NCBI GenBank assembly: GCA_024449915.1
Contig: JAMZAV010000159.1
Coordinates: 1,834,551 to 1,898,550 of the forward strand
Reading direction: 5' to 3'
Source of the DNA: Sweltsa coloradensis
Taxonomy: Eukaryota; Arthropoda; Insecta; Plecoptera; Chloroperlidae
Length of the DNA: 64,000 nt
The notes under the pieces are model-generated. The model worked only from the letters and a program-made list of their open reading frames with translations. It ran no database searches and was not told where the DNA came from. Positions 11,276 to 23,554 of this stretch are shown here, one piece after another. The position numbers and the translations under genes are program-made. Position 1 is the stretch's first letter, and every line of letters begins with the position of its first letter.

Positions 11276-13757
11276 GTTTTACCATTATTGTGTAATGATA
11301 GTCAACTACCAATCCTTCCTCAACGCATCAATGCATCATAGTTTATCTCATCATAGATATTATGCATATATTATGTGTATTTCTACGCTTGAGTTTGTTT
11401 GATAAAGAAATAAGTAGATAGTGAAATGAAATATACCAACCACATTTGTTTGGGTATATAAAGTTTTTTAAAGTGCAATTTGTTTTTCAATTTTTAGCTG
11501 TGAAAAGGTGGAATTGAGCATATGTAATTCAATTTTAATAATGAATTAAAGATAGGCCTACTCTGGTTCGATTCCAGTTCAAGTCCATTATTTTAATTTG
11601 GGGTTTGTATTATATAATATATATATATTTTTTTGTAATTGCTATATTTTCAATATTGCATAAATTTGTTCAGAATTCAAGAGCAACGGGAAGATTATGT
11701 ACCCACCAGTCAACCTACCATTTAAATTAATAATGTTCTATTATCGTGAATTTTTAAACAAATTCTGCAATAATTAATGCATTTCGACTCTGCTAATTGT
11801 GGACTAGTGGAATTTTAATTTGACATGTTATTGTTTCAAATTCATCTCCATGGAGACCGACATGGAAGGTTTGAGTGGATCCTTGAGAAAGGTATAAAAT
11901 AGGGATGTTTCTTATGCACTATTGAATTGAAAATAACTTTAACCCAGCTAAATTAAACAGGGAAATAATATTTCATGCATATTAGAATCAGTTTCTTTGA
12001 TGAGGTGGACCGACTTATCCATTAAAATCCGAGTCGTTAAATACAGATTTCTCATCCCCTAAAAAAAAAACTGTCGGTTATAATCCCATATGCTGTGCCC
12101 TCAGAATATATGCCACGCCAAGGCAAACGAACCTTATACATATTAACCACCCCAAACCTAACCTTTACAATATACCGCACTTTTATGCCCATGCATGAAA
12201 ATTAGATAATTAAAACGTTAGTCCTTAATTGTTTCTTATATGGACCAAGAAGAAAGCGTTCTTTTAACGAGTTATGGATATGGAAGTTCTTTAGAATTTA
12301 ACATCATGACAGCCTCGTAAAAGCAGTTGAGACCTATCTCAAGTCGTAACTGCTCCCTCCACAATGCACCGAAATTAGTGGAGAGTCATAATAGCTTGAA
12401 TGATTTTAACTCCCAACTTTTTCCAAGTAATGTCAAGCACGCATAAAACTATATCATCTGGTTTTAGGACAACTGGTAGGGCCACATAATGACCTCCACG
12501 GCCACCGAACGCAATAAAATGTCACTATAAAATAAAAATATGAAAAACATGATATTTTTACGATTTGCTTGAAGGTTTTACAGGGCGCTCTCGTGGCTCC
12601 TTATTAAGCGAAGTGGGCGTCTAAAAAAACAAGAACAGTAGGAAAAAACAGTAAACAATATCCAAAAAGGTAATTAAAGGTTTTGGGGAGGTTCTGAAGT
12701 GACGTTTAAAAATGGAAAAACGTCGTTTACATGAAATCTGAGTGGTTTCTTAGCAGTAACGTCCTCATCCGTTCAAGAAGTGAACAATACTTGTGACCTG
12801 ACCCCGGCGAACGTAGATTAATAACATACGACTAGCAATGTCCAAACAACAAATTAAAAATCCGCCCACTTCCATTATTTTAAATACTAAAAACGTTTAA
12901 ACGAGGAGGTGTGTTTTGAGAGAGAATGTTAATGTGGTGGAAATTGTTAAAAAGTGATAGGTTGTTCTCGTGAAATGAGCGGAAGCCTCGCTCGATGGAC
13001 GAGAAAATTGCTGGTTTCGAGGTGTTTTGTGTGTTCCTAACAGTGTGGGTGTAGATGCAGTGGCAAATAACACCCCTCTTTGACACTATTCCCCGGAACA
13101 GGGAGGTATAATCCTACAGTAGCTGCAGCTCAATGTTAAAATATCAAAGTTAACGAGGTAAGTTTTACTATACATAACCCATAGTATTTCCCCCTCCACA
13201 CCACACCTACCCCCCCCCCCAAACCCCAAATAAGTTCTTGTAGCAAGAAGGTAAGCAATAAATTCGTGTTCATTTCTGAATCTACAATCTACATACACAT
13301 GCAATCTATAAAAAGTAAAATTAATAAGCTTGAAGTATTTGAGTATTTAATCTGCAACTTTAGGATTTGTTATTTTATTAGGTATTTTACTTTCATCATA
13401 TTATCTTTTTGTTTTATGTTGTAAATAAAATAAACGAGAGGTCAATAAAAACGAGCAGCTATTGCGTTCACATAATTTATAGCTCAATATTATATACTTG
13501 ACAATGGGGAATTATTTTGTATGAAACAAAACATGCGCAATAAACAAAACATCCCTGCAGCCAACGCCAAATACCCGACACATTTGAAATAAACCTTTCC
13601 TCAATATCTTCCCCCTTAATTTCCACCAGTGACCAATACGGAATATTTGCATTTATCTATATCTCTTTATAAGCTATCATAATCAAACGCTCTCCTTTAA
13701 CAATGTGTTCCATTAACGCTTTTTAATCTCAAATTTTTCCTAGACAATTAACTTTAA
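11276..13757. other. Intergenic, no gene recognised
   Basis: AT-rich DNA between the zinc-finger gene and the first Helentron-like element. It holds a B-box look-alike (GGTTCGATTCC) near 11565 without an A box, a TAGGCCTA octamer at 11553-11560, and a C-run at about 13208-13219. No reading frame exceeds 75 codons. Confidence 0.6.
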
Positions 13758-14289
13758 TTGGATGAGCGTAGCGAGCGAAGCGAAGATTCCATTCTACTAA
13801 ACTTGAGAAAAAAATCCGGGATTTTTTTTCTTTTTTTCTGTTTGTTAACACGATTTCGGCTAAACGAACAATTGCGATGAAATTTTACGAAGGCCTTCGA
13901 AAGCTCTGAACTTAGAACTGTCATTTTTTAAAGCGCAATCAAAAAATTATTTCTCATGAAAATCGCAATTTTACGATTTTTTTTTTAATTTTAAAAAACT
14001 GTCTTCGACTTATAACACCTACATGCTTTATCCGATTGTTATGTTTATTTTTACAGAACCTTAACTTTAGGAATTAATATATTCGAGTGAAATTTGAGTG
14101 CAAACGAAAAATTATTTCTCATGAAAATCGCAATTTTACGATATTTTTCGCTATAACACCTACATGCTTTATCCGATTGTAATGATTTTTTCATAGAACA
14201 ACAGAAAATGTGCATAACACATGGCAGCTCATGCACCAATAACGCTCATCCAACAACGCGTCTGAAAAAGCGTTTGCGAAGCTTCCTAG
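13758..14289 (+). mobile_element. Helentron-like non-autonomous element (HINE), copy 1, type-b 3' end
   Basis: It starts at TTGGATGAGCG and ends in the inverse CGCTCATCCAA (14242-14252). A short AACGC...GCGTT hairpin and CTAG (14286-14289) follow, then a flanking T. Known family biology: Helentron/Helitron2 rolling-circle elements have asymmetric subterminal inverted repeats, a 3' hairpin, no target duplication, and insert between two Ts; all of this is seen here. The interior has a poly(T) tract and two partial copies of a unit marked by TATAACACCTACATGCTTTA. It has no coding capacity; replication proteins would have to come from an autonomous relative elsewhere. This is the shortest copy. 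Confidence 0.8.
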
Positions 14290-15140
14290 TTATTAAATGC
14301 ATATTTAATTAAAATCTAATTGCATATTATTTTGGTCACACAAATGGGAATGGGGTTGAATTAAACGGTAATTATTATAGCTTTGAAATGTTGTGTATTA
14401 TTATTATAAATGCAGGAAACTTTACAGATCAGGGGGAATCACAATTCACAACATAAGAAATCGATGTCATTTGCGAGAGAGATAGAACTAACCAATTCCA
14501 ACAAATGTTAGAGAATATGGTGTTTATGTCAAAATAAACTATATTTTATTTCAAACGCAACGGTATGAATTACGCAGTCGAACCATGCAACTTGCTTGCT
14601 TGCACTCATGTACAAAAATGGTTGGGGGAATTGTTTTGCTTGTTGTACTAACACCTGCCGATAGTTACATATAACTTTACTATACAGAACTACATCGTTG
14701 AGAAATATGATTGCTAAAGTACTATTTGAAATATCACTTCCAAAATTATTTATAAAAGCTAAAACGAAGGCGTTGCTGTAAAGTTGCGAAACAGTACACG
14801 CAAGCACCCGTCGGGCTATCGTTCACAGTTCACACCGAGATCGTACCGATTACATTAGATACTTTCTCTTGTGTCTACCGACAAGACGCGGTGGACTATG
14901 AGATTTCTCGTGTGTTAAGGCCGGTGTTGGACTGTTCTCCAGTTCTTACTGAAACAATCGGGAGGCGTGAAGGGAAACGCTTCCTGAATCCTGACCTTCC
15001 CGAATTCCCGTCCTTATTTTAACCAACTAAATATAAGCTTTGGACAAGTGTTGGAATGTGGACCTATATAGAACTGTTCGTGTTATACTAACATAAATAT
15101 CCAAAAGTGATTGAAAATGTTTAATAAGGAATTAAATATC
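14290..15140. other. Intergenic, no gene recognised
   Basis: Ordinary AT-rich sequence. The 92-codon minus-strand frame at 14529-14807 has no recognisable domain and no splice context that I can support. Confidence 0.6.
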
Positions 15141-15540
15141 ATATCCTCCACCAAACAAACATAAGTCACCTGGCGTGTAATAATCACCTTTATGACAGAC
15201 ACGGCACCTCCACCAAACACTGTGAAGTATGTCGTGATAATAATTCCTCTTGATAGACACGGCACCTCCACCAAACACGTGTGAAGTATGTCGTGATAAT
15301 AATTACTCTTGACAGACACGGCACCTCCACCAAACACGTGTGAAGTATGTCGTGATAATAATTACTCTTGACAGACACGGCACCTCCACCAAACACGTGT
15401 GAAGTATGTCGTGATAATAATTACTCTTGACAGACGCGGCACCTCCACCAAACACGTGTGAAGTATGTCGTGATAATAATTACTCTTGACAGACACGGCC
15501 CTCCACCAAACACATGTGAAGTATGGCGTGATAATAATTT
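15141..15540. repeat. 59-bp minisatellite, about seven units
   Basis: The anchor CGGCACCTCCACC recurs at 15202, 15260, 15319, 15378, 15437 and 15496 (one base missing in the last), a period of 58-59 bp. A more diverged unit lies in front (15143-15200). The middle units are nearly identical, which points to recent amplification. Several contain the E-box palindrome CACGTG within ACACGTGT. Because 59 is not divisible by three, the minus-strand frames seen across it simply cycle through all phases and are not genes. A single sequence with the same 16-bp core stands alone at 33042-33057. Confidence 0.92.
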
Positions 15541-16951
15541 TAGGCAATGGAAGTCAGTTATAAGCACACGATAATTTATATTTACTTCCCTAACTTTCAC
15601 ACATTGTGTTTTTTTGGTTATGTGCTCTTATGTTATTGATGCAATATCTTACATCAGACAACATTGTCATGTTACCACTAATCGGGCATCTCTACATTTA
15701 TTTATACACACACTTAGTAAGTATCTGTCTTATTCTGTTTTCACACTTAATTTCACTCCACAGTACAGAGATAAATTATTTTTTATTTACACGATTTAAG
15801 TGACTAAAGGCCTAGAACAATACTATATTATTGCCACACGGCCAAATACTGTAATAAGCATTTATAATCCATGCAAGTGCAAGTAAGCAAGTGATGGCTA
15901 AGTATACTTATTTAGACTATTTATTTATATACATCTCTGAAATTAATCGAGTTTACTTTAATTTTCACAATTAAGTTAAGCAAATTGGAAATGATAATTT
16001 TCTTGATGTTATGGCTTTAATATTAAGCATTTTTCGGACATCAGGCATATGGCCACATGACATACCCACATCTGTGTGACTTAAACGCGTTTGTGCTCAG
16101 GTTTAATACTTATGTACCCGGTATAAACATATTTATGTACGATAATCGAGATCTGAGATCTGGGGTTGTTTCATCCCTCTCAACCCCATCACCACCAAAC
16201 AGCCCACGGGAATCACGCTTCCTCGACATCACCTTTGCCCTCCAACGTGAATTATCAGAAACAGGGTGATACGATGCCACAGGCCTAATTCCCTAGAAAA
16301 ACGTTCTAAATCACATAATATCAAAGTAAAATTCCCCCGCCGGTTTTGCCCGGAGCCCAGACCGTGGGCTCCGCAAGTCTGCTGGCGGCGCGCAAACCCA
16401 ACAATTACACCTTTTGGGGCCCTCCCATGCAGACATACAGCCTTCTCTCACCAAAACGATTCATTCTCTGTGACCCCACATCGTTTAACCGCCAATCAAG
16501 GGTCACTTAAAAGGCGGTGCGGGTGTTGTCGAGTTGCTCATACCTTGTCATTAAACCCTGCGCAATACCGAGTAGGCCCTACTACTCCTCGGCCCGGTTT
16601 AGGTCGGAAAGGCGTTTTCTGCGGGTAAACTCTCCGCCTAAATAATACACTTTATTGCCCTCGTTGTTACAAAGAGAGAGCCCTTCCTGTCAGATATAAT
16701 ATACAACTGTATTCAGAGGAGTTTCTTCACAGTTAAAATTAGGAACCGCAGAATGAGCTTTACACAAACACGTACGATTGAGACCATGGGAACTATATTC
16801 TCTGACGGTTCGTTCAAGGAAACTTTCTTATGTTCGAATACCTTGCTGGCCCTTTCAGCTTTGTGGATTTTTTGTGTATGGGTACGTTGCATTACATTTT
16901 TCATTCTTGTACTTCAGGTACACTTCAATTAGGAAGGGCTACAATATTTAT
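15541..16951. other. Intergenic with a GC-rich block at about 16160-16640
   Basis: The first 600 bp are AT-rich and featureless. From about 16160 to 16640 the composition becomes markedly GC-rich, with a 120-codon plus-strand frame at 16266-16628 that matches nothing I recognise. It has no convincing splice pair or domain, so it may be a fragment of an unrecognised repeat, a promoter or an exon. Confidence 0.45.
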
Positions 16952-17720
16952 AGGATGAGCGTAAGCGAGCGTAGCGAAGATTCCATTTCAATACACTGGA
17001 GAAAAAAATCCGGGAATGTTTTTTTTTTTCTTCTTTTTTTTTCTTGTATTTTTGTCTGTTTGTCCACACGATTCCGGCTAAACCGATACTCCGATTGCGA
17101 TGAAATTTTATGGAGGCCTTCGAAATTTCAGAACTTAGAACTGCCACGTTTTTGAGCGCAATCGAAAAATTTTTCTTATGAAAATCGCAATTTTACGATT
17201 TTTTTCAATTTTTAAAAAATTTCTTCGACTATAACACCTACATGCTTTATCCGATTTTAATGATTTTTGCACAGAACCATTATTTTATGAATTAAGATAT
17301 TTTTGTGAAATTTGAGCGCGATTGAAAAAATATTTATCATAAAAATCGAAATTTTACAGTTTTTTTCTTTTTTTAAACAATTCTTTGACTTATAACACCT
17401 ATACATGCTTTATCCGATTGTAATGATTTTTTCGCAGAACCTTTATTTTATGAATTAATATATTAGTGTAAAATTTGAGCGCAATCGAGAAATTATTTCT
17501 TATAAAAATCGCAATTTTACGATTATTTTAACAATTACGATTAATTAAAAAAAAAAAAAAAATTAAGTTAATTTTTAATTTAATTTAATTTAATTTAAAA
17601 AAAATTTCAACTTAGTAATGATTTTGCCACAGAACAACAGAAAATTCGCATAACACATGGCAGCTCAATGCACCAATTACGCTCATCCAACAACGCGGCG
17701 GGACTTAAGCGTTTTCCTAG
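16952..17720 (+). mobile_element. HINE copy 2, type-a 3' end
   Basis: Begins GGATGAGCGTAAGCGAGC and ends ACTTAAGCGTTTTCCTAG followed by T. The first T of the 5' end has changed (TAGG in place of TTGG). The interior has two TATAACACCTA units (around 17230 and 17390) and an AT tract of TTTAA units near 17575-17600. It lies only 34 bp from copy 3 in the opposite orientation. Confidence 0.8.
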
Positions 17721-17754
17721 TAGTATTTACATATTTTGGAAATGTATTTTACAA

Positions 17755-18372
17755 CCAGGAAGCTTCGCAAACGCTTTTTCAGGCGCGTTGTTGGATGAGC
17801 GTAATTTATTTTAAACGAAAAAAGCGTAAAATTGCGATTTTCATGAAAAATTACTTTTTGATTGCGCTCAAATTTCGCACGAATATATAAATTCATAAAA
17901 TTAAGGTTCTGTGAAAAAAATCATTACAATCGGAAAGAGCATGTAGGTGTTATAAGTCAAAGAATGTTTAAAAAAATCGAAAAAATCGTAAAACTGCGAT
18001 TTTCATGAAAATTATTTTTCGATTGCGCTCAAATTTCACACGAATATATAAATTCATAAAATAAAGGTACTGTGAAAAAATCATTACAATCGGATAAAGC
18101 ATATAGGTGTTATTCGTCGAAGGAATTTAAAAAAAATCGTATAATTGCGATTTTCATGAGAAATAGTTTTTCGATTGCGCTCAAAAACGTGGCAGTTCTT
18201 AGTTCAGAGATTTCGAAGGTCTCCAGAAAATTTTATCGTAATTGGTGTTTCGGTTTAGCCGGAATCGTGTTAACAGACACAAGAATACAAACAGAAAAAA
18301 AGAAAAACATTCCGGATTTTTTTCTCAAGTGTAGTGAAATGGAATCTTCGCGTCGCTCGCTACGCTCATCCA
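17755..18372 (-). mobile_element. HINE copy 3, type-b 3' end
   Basis: Reverse-oriented copy. The 3' end on the minus strand is GAAGCTTCC(T/C)GG, with CTAG mutated to CTGG. The subterminal inverted repeat GTTGGATGAGCGTA lies at about 17790-17803, and the 5' start is at 18363-18372. A 112-codon frame at 18072-18410 lies inside and is only repeat sequence. Confidence 0.8.
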
Positions 18373-18456
18373 AAAATCATAGAACATTCTTTGTTCTCGC
18401 CGTAAAATGAAATCGCATTTTGTGTTCGAACCACCATTTTACCCTGTTTGAATGTA

Positions 18457-19112
18457 CTAGGAAAACGCTAAAGTCCCATCGCGTTGATGGATGAACTTTA
18501 AAAAAAAATAGTATGCGTGGGATCTCTTTACTTCTTCAAGTTCCATTGCAAAATCATTTTTGTTAAATTAGAATAATTTTTATAAAGTAGTAATTGCCAG
18601 GGTAATAGAATGTCAAAATATCTGTAGGCCCGAAGATTGCTTTATGAACGCATTGTGGGAGATTGTTGTCAAGTTTCTATAGTTACTTGTTAATTGTTGT
18701 TATTTATTTAAAAAAACTCATATTAAAACCTTTATTTCTATGGATTCTGGATAACTTTTTCAACTTTTTCTTTCAAAAGGTACTACAGCACCATAACCTT
18801 AATGCCCATATAAAATATGAACGTTGTAGCCCCACCCGTTTGGTCAGAATCGGCCCAAATGTCACGAAAATATCGCACTAAAAAACGGAAAAAAATCGTA
18901 AAAGTACGATATTCATGAGAAATATTTCTTCGATTGTACCCAAAAACTATACACCTCCAAGTTCAGAGATTTTGAAGGTCGCCTCCAATTTTTATCAAGA
19001 TCGGATATGCCGTTTGCCTGGTAGCTAGCTAACAAACAGCAAAAAAAAAAAAAAACATTGGAGCTGAATCTTTTGAGGGGTCAGTGAAATTCTTCATCGC
19101 TTCGCTCATCCA
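18457..19112 (-). mobile_element. HINE copy 4, diverged, with a distinct internal segment
   Basis: Starts with CTAGGAAAACGCTAAAGTCC and ends with TTCGCTCATCCAA. The central part (about 18660-18900) is not found in most copies but matches, in inverse orientation, the segment at about 36690-36960 in copy 9. The poly(A) tract at 19041-19054 corresponds to the poly(T) near the 5' end of other copies. Confidence 0.7.
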
Positions 19113-21305
19113 ACGATTTACACCACTTATTAAGTTATTTCAATAATTATACAGTACACTCTAAATCGGTAATGCAGTGTGATACAAAACACAACATTGA
19201 TAATTATTCTTAAATCCAGGATTTTGATTTCATTTATTCATTCAATACTTCCCTAAAAAATGTCCCGTATGTTCTCCCTTTACTCCAACATAGCCCATTA
19301 AATCATTTTTCGATATTTATTGTCATTTTAGATAGTTAAAAGTGAATAATTTCACCATAAATAAATTGTTAAATACGTTTGCATTGCATTTGATTTACCC
19401 GAGTCAAGATCTGATATTCAAATTGGAGATTGTAATTTATGTTGCAGCATGCATGAACGTCATACAATAAGGTCACATAATATTAAATCACTCATAGGCA
19501 AGCACCTATAATAGCTAGGTACTAGAAATACTTACGAAAATTAAAAGTAGGTCTAGGCCAACTGTCAATAAAGAATGACATTTTTTATAAACTTTTTAAC
19601 TTATATGTTTTTTCCCAAACAATAGAACGACAGCTGCAGGAGCCAAAATTCAAGGCTACTTTAATTAACGTGACGTTGAGGGGCAAACCCGTGTGTTATT
19701 AAAAACTCTATTGGCATAATTATTGATTTCTTTGTCAGGTCCACATTAACAGTCATTATGGATAACACAAGGCCCAAGTACATTCAACGTTGCACCAGTC
19801 GTCTAGGATATGTCAAGATATGTTGCAGCCTTCTCAAAAGCGATGTTTATAGTATATACGCAGCCTATCGTCGCAATAATCAATCTATTGAAATGAAACA
19901 TTTAATTTGTAGAGTACACAGTACAAATTATTTGCTTCCTGTCCACGCGAGAGTGTAAAAATGATCTCGTGATTATTAATTTCTCCTCTGTTCATAATAT
20001 GTTCTCAGAAAGCGTAAATCTATGATACGCCAAGAACCGGCGTTCTCGCTACTGACCCGGTCAAGACCACAAAACAATTCCCCATCTACCTCTGCAATGA
20101 AGATATACCTCACGACTTCTGATGATTAAAATTCGCACACGAAAGGAAAATATGAAATTTATTTTGGACTTAACATCTACGTAGTCAAAGTAATAACAAA
20201 ATCAACGTCGTTTTAAAATAAATATATTGATTACCCAGACTGTGGCTCGAACACAACAATGTTATTTCCAATTGACCTTTATCGTGGCCGGCCCATAAGA
20301 CAAGCTTTATTGCTGTGTTGTCCTATATATATATGTGTTTCCAAACTTTTGCAAAGATTGCTATCAATCAATAACTACGTCCTTAAAGTGTGCTTTTGCT
20401 TAAAATCACTATATAGTCATAAGTTCGATGTTTGAAAAGTAGTGATATTGGCTATTTTTGCATTAATAACAACAACAACAAAAAACGCTATCGATTGCGC
20501 AACTTTACATCACTAAAGATAACAGCGCATATCACACACTCTCCACACAAAAACTTGAAACCAACCCGTTCTTAAAAATATCTTAGTGTGGAATCTAGAG
20601 ATGCCGAGGAAATTTTCTCAGATTTTTAATCGTGACTTTTGAGAACCACCCGCGCCACCCCTGGCGCCTTTCGAGCGTGTGCTAATATGATACCCGAGCC
20701 CCTGAGAAAACTTCTTAGGAAAAATGTAACGTCGATGGTAGTTGCCCTTCCTATGGGAAGTACGAGCCAGCCATGCACCCTGTCGTAGGAAATTATAGTG
20801 TCGGAGTTTTAAAGCAGCAAGCCTGCTCAAGTAAAGTATAGGTTTGGTTGGCCAGACAAGTTAGCACAATGATACAGCCCTACTCGTTAATGAACACCGC
20901 AAAAAGGGAAAAGTATACCCTTCTTAAAAACACTAAACATTAAATGTTTAGGTAACTTTAAAATAATTTCTAATTTAAAGTACAGTCAGTTGAAAATATC
21001 AAATTGTAGGTTAGCGTATTGCATCAGGTATGACTGGTATGTGATGAAGTGGAAAGTTTTTTATGTTTAATTGATGGAATATTTTATATTTTATATCTAT
21101 GAACCGGAAAATAGAGATCCAACAACAATAAATAGTTATCCTTCCAACACATATAAGCTACGTATATGCTTACTTATACATATGCATATACATATTATCG
21201 ACATACAACAAATCGTTTCCGTCGGGATTTTATTTAGTGAAAACAACACATGGACAGGACATGGGTTCCGACCACAACACTTGTAAGTAAGTAGGCCTAC
21301 AATAA
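19113..21305. other. Intergenic, no gene recognised
   Basis: AT-rich sequence with short frames only. A TAGGCCTA octamer lies at 21292-21299, a few bases from the next Helentron-like insertion. No transposon ends or RNA genes were found. Confidence 0.6.
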
Positions 21306-22281
21306 TTGGATGAGCGTAGCGAGTGAAGCGAAGATTCCATTTCACTACACTGGAGAAAAAAATCCGGAATGTTTTTTTTCTTTTTTTCTTTTTTTTTGTA
21401 TTTTTGTGTGTTTGTTAACACGATTCCGGCTAAACCGATACTCCAATTGCGATAAATTTTCTGGAGACCTTTGAAATCTCTGAACTTAGAACTGCCACGT
21501 GCGAAAAATCGATCGAAAAATTATTTCTCATGAAAATTGCAATTTTACGATTTTTTTCGATTTTCTTGTTTTTTTCTGTTTGTATTTTTGTGTGTTTGTT
21601 AACACGATTCCAGCTAAACCAATACTCCAATTTCGATGAAATTTTCTGGAGGCCTTCAAAATCTCTGGACTTAGAACTGCCACGTTTTTGAGCGCAATCG
21701 AAAGATTATTTCTCATGAAAATCGCAATTTTACGATTTTTTTCGTTTTTCTTATTTTTTCTGTTTGTATTTTTGTGTGTTTGTTAACACGATTCCGGCTA
21801 AACCGATACTCCAATTGCAATGAAATTTTCTGGAGGCCTTCGAAATCTCTGAACTTAGAACTGCCACGTTTTTGAGCGCAATCTAAAAATTATTTCTCAT
21901 TAAAAACGACATGCTTTATTCGATTGTAATGAATGTTTCACTTATAACACCACAGCTTTATTGATTGTATATTTTTTTACAGAACCTTAATTTATGAATT
22001 AATATATTCGTTGAAATTTAGCGTAATCTAAAAATTATTTCTCATGAAAATCGCAATTTTTCCTTTTTTCGGTTTAAAACAAAATTCTTCGGCTACATGC
22101 TTTATCCGATTGTAATGATTTTTTCACAGAACCTAATTTTATGAATTAATATATTAATGTGAAATTTGAGCGCAATCAAAAAATTATTTCTCATGAAAAT
22201 CGCAATTTCACGTTTTTTTCGTTTAAAAAAAATACGCTCATCCAACAACGCGCCTGAAAAAGCGTTTGCGAAGCTTCCTAT
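21306..22281 (+). mobile_element. HINE copy 5, type-b 3' end, three tandem 5' units
   Basis: Begins TTGGATGAGCGTAGCGAG and ends GCGAAGCTTCCTA with the final G of CTAG changed. The promoter-proximal unit marked by CGATTCCGGCTAAACC or a close variant is repeated about three times (near 21420, 21605 and 21790), showing internal tandem growth. The several 60-70-codon minus-strand frames here are translations of this repeat. Confidence 0.8.
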
Positions 22282-22505
22282 TATAATAAGTACAATAATA
22301 AGTTTCCCGGCGATACAGGTAGCTAAAAGTAGTGCGTAATGTGCGAGACTCTCATTTAGGAAATCGCTTGTACGAAACCTGTCACTAAAACAATCCTTAC
22401 TAACAGATTCCAAGGATTCCATCTGCCAATAAAGCTAATAGTGGGATTGAGTCCTACCAAATATATAATCAACATTCCCAGCAGGGATAAAACGCTTGTT
22501 TTATA

Positions 22506-23287
22506 CTAGGAAAACGCTTAAGTCCCGCCGCGTTGTTGGATGAGCGTAATTGGTGCATTGAGCTGCCATGTGTTATGCGGATTTTCTGTTGTTCTGTGAA
22601 AAAATTATTACTAAGTCGAAGATTTTTTTAAAATTAAATTAAATTAAATTAAAAATTTACTTTATTTTTTTATTTTTTTTAACAATCGTAATTTTAAAAA
22701 AAGAAAAAAATCGGAAAATTGCGATTTTTATAAGAAATAATTATTGGATTGCGCTCAAATTTTACACGAAAATATACATTCATAAAATTTAGGTTCTGTG
22801 AAAAAATCATTACAATAGGATAAAGCATGTAGGTGTTATAAGTCAAAGAATTGTTTAAAAAAAGAAAAAAAAAACTGTAAAATTTCGATTTTCATAAGAA
22901 ATGATTTTTCGATTGCGCTTAAATTTCACAAGAATATCTTAATTCATAAAATTAAGGTTCTGTGAAAAAATAATTTAAATCGGATTAAGCATGTAGGTGT
23001 TATAAGTCGAAGATTTTTTTAAAAATCGAAAAAAAATCGTAAAATTGCGATGTTCATGAGAAATAATTTTTCGATTGCGCTCAAAAACGTGGCAGTTCTA
23101 AGTTCAGAGATTTCGAAGGCCTCCATAAAATTTCATGGCAATTGGAGTATTGGTTTAGCCGGAATCGTGTTAACAAACATACAATAATACAAACAGAAAA
23201 AAAGAAAGAAAAGAAAAACATTCCGGATTTTTTTCTCCAGTGTGTGTAGTGAAATGGAATCGTTGCTTCGCTCGCTACGCTTATCCA
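22506..23287 (-). mobile_element. HINE copy 6, type-a 3' end
   Basis: Reads CTAGGAAAACGCTTAAGTCC at its left border and TACGCTTATCCAATA at its right. The TTAAA-unit AT tract lies at 22630-22665. The left-flanking base, read on the element strand, is the T expected after CTAG. Confidence 0.85.
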
Positions 23288-23299
23288 ATAATCTAATAA

Positions 23300-23490
23300 T
23301 CTAATAATTTTCGTGGGAAGTTTGCCCATGGTGACATTCATGCCCAGCTCCGTGTCTTATATACTATAGGTATGTTGCGGAAAGGACAATTGTGAAGGGA
23401 TGTCCGAGGGCTGTTTAAGAGGACTCAATCCCTTGCATTCGCATTAACGACTGACGAAAACCACGAAAAATCCTTCAGTTATCTATAAAA
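23300..23490 (-). mobile_element. SINE-like repeat, partial copy
   Basis: Closely similar to the body of the repeat at 24665-24950: shared blocks include GAAGGGATGTCC, AGGACTCAATCCCTTG and TATGTTGCGGA. The tRNA-like head is absent, so this is a truncated or broken copy. It lies in the short gap between HINE copies 6 and 7. Confidence 0.7.
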
Positions 23491-23554
23491 AAAAAAACTT
23501 TTCAAAATAAGCTGTTGCGATTTCGAATGCTTTTCTGTCAACGAATTTTTACCA

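Noticed and set aside
13758..14289. Classical Helitron (TC start, A|T target) for the repeat family
   Set aside because: The 5' end is not TC, insertion is between Ts, and an inverted repeat of the 5' end lies just before the 3' hairpin. These fit the Helentron/Helitron2 type better.
15141..15540. Possible CRISPR-like array
   Set aside because: Units are contiguous and identical along their whole length with no unique spacers, and the window is eukaryotic.
15083..15547. Glycine/tryptophan-containing repeat proteins on the minus strand
   Set aside because: Produced by the 59-bp minisatellite read in all phases.
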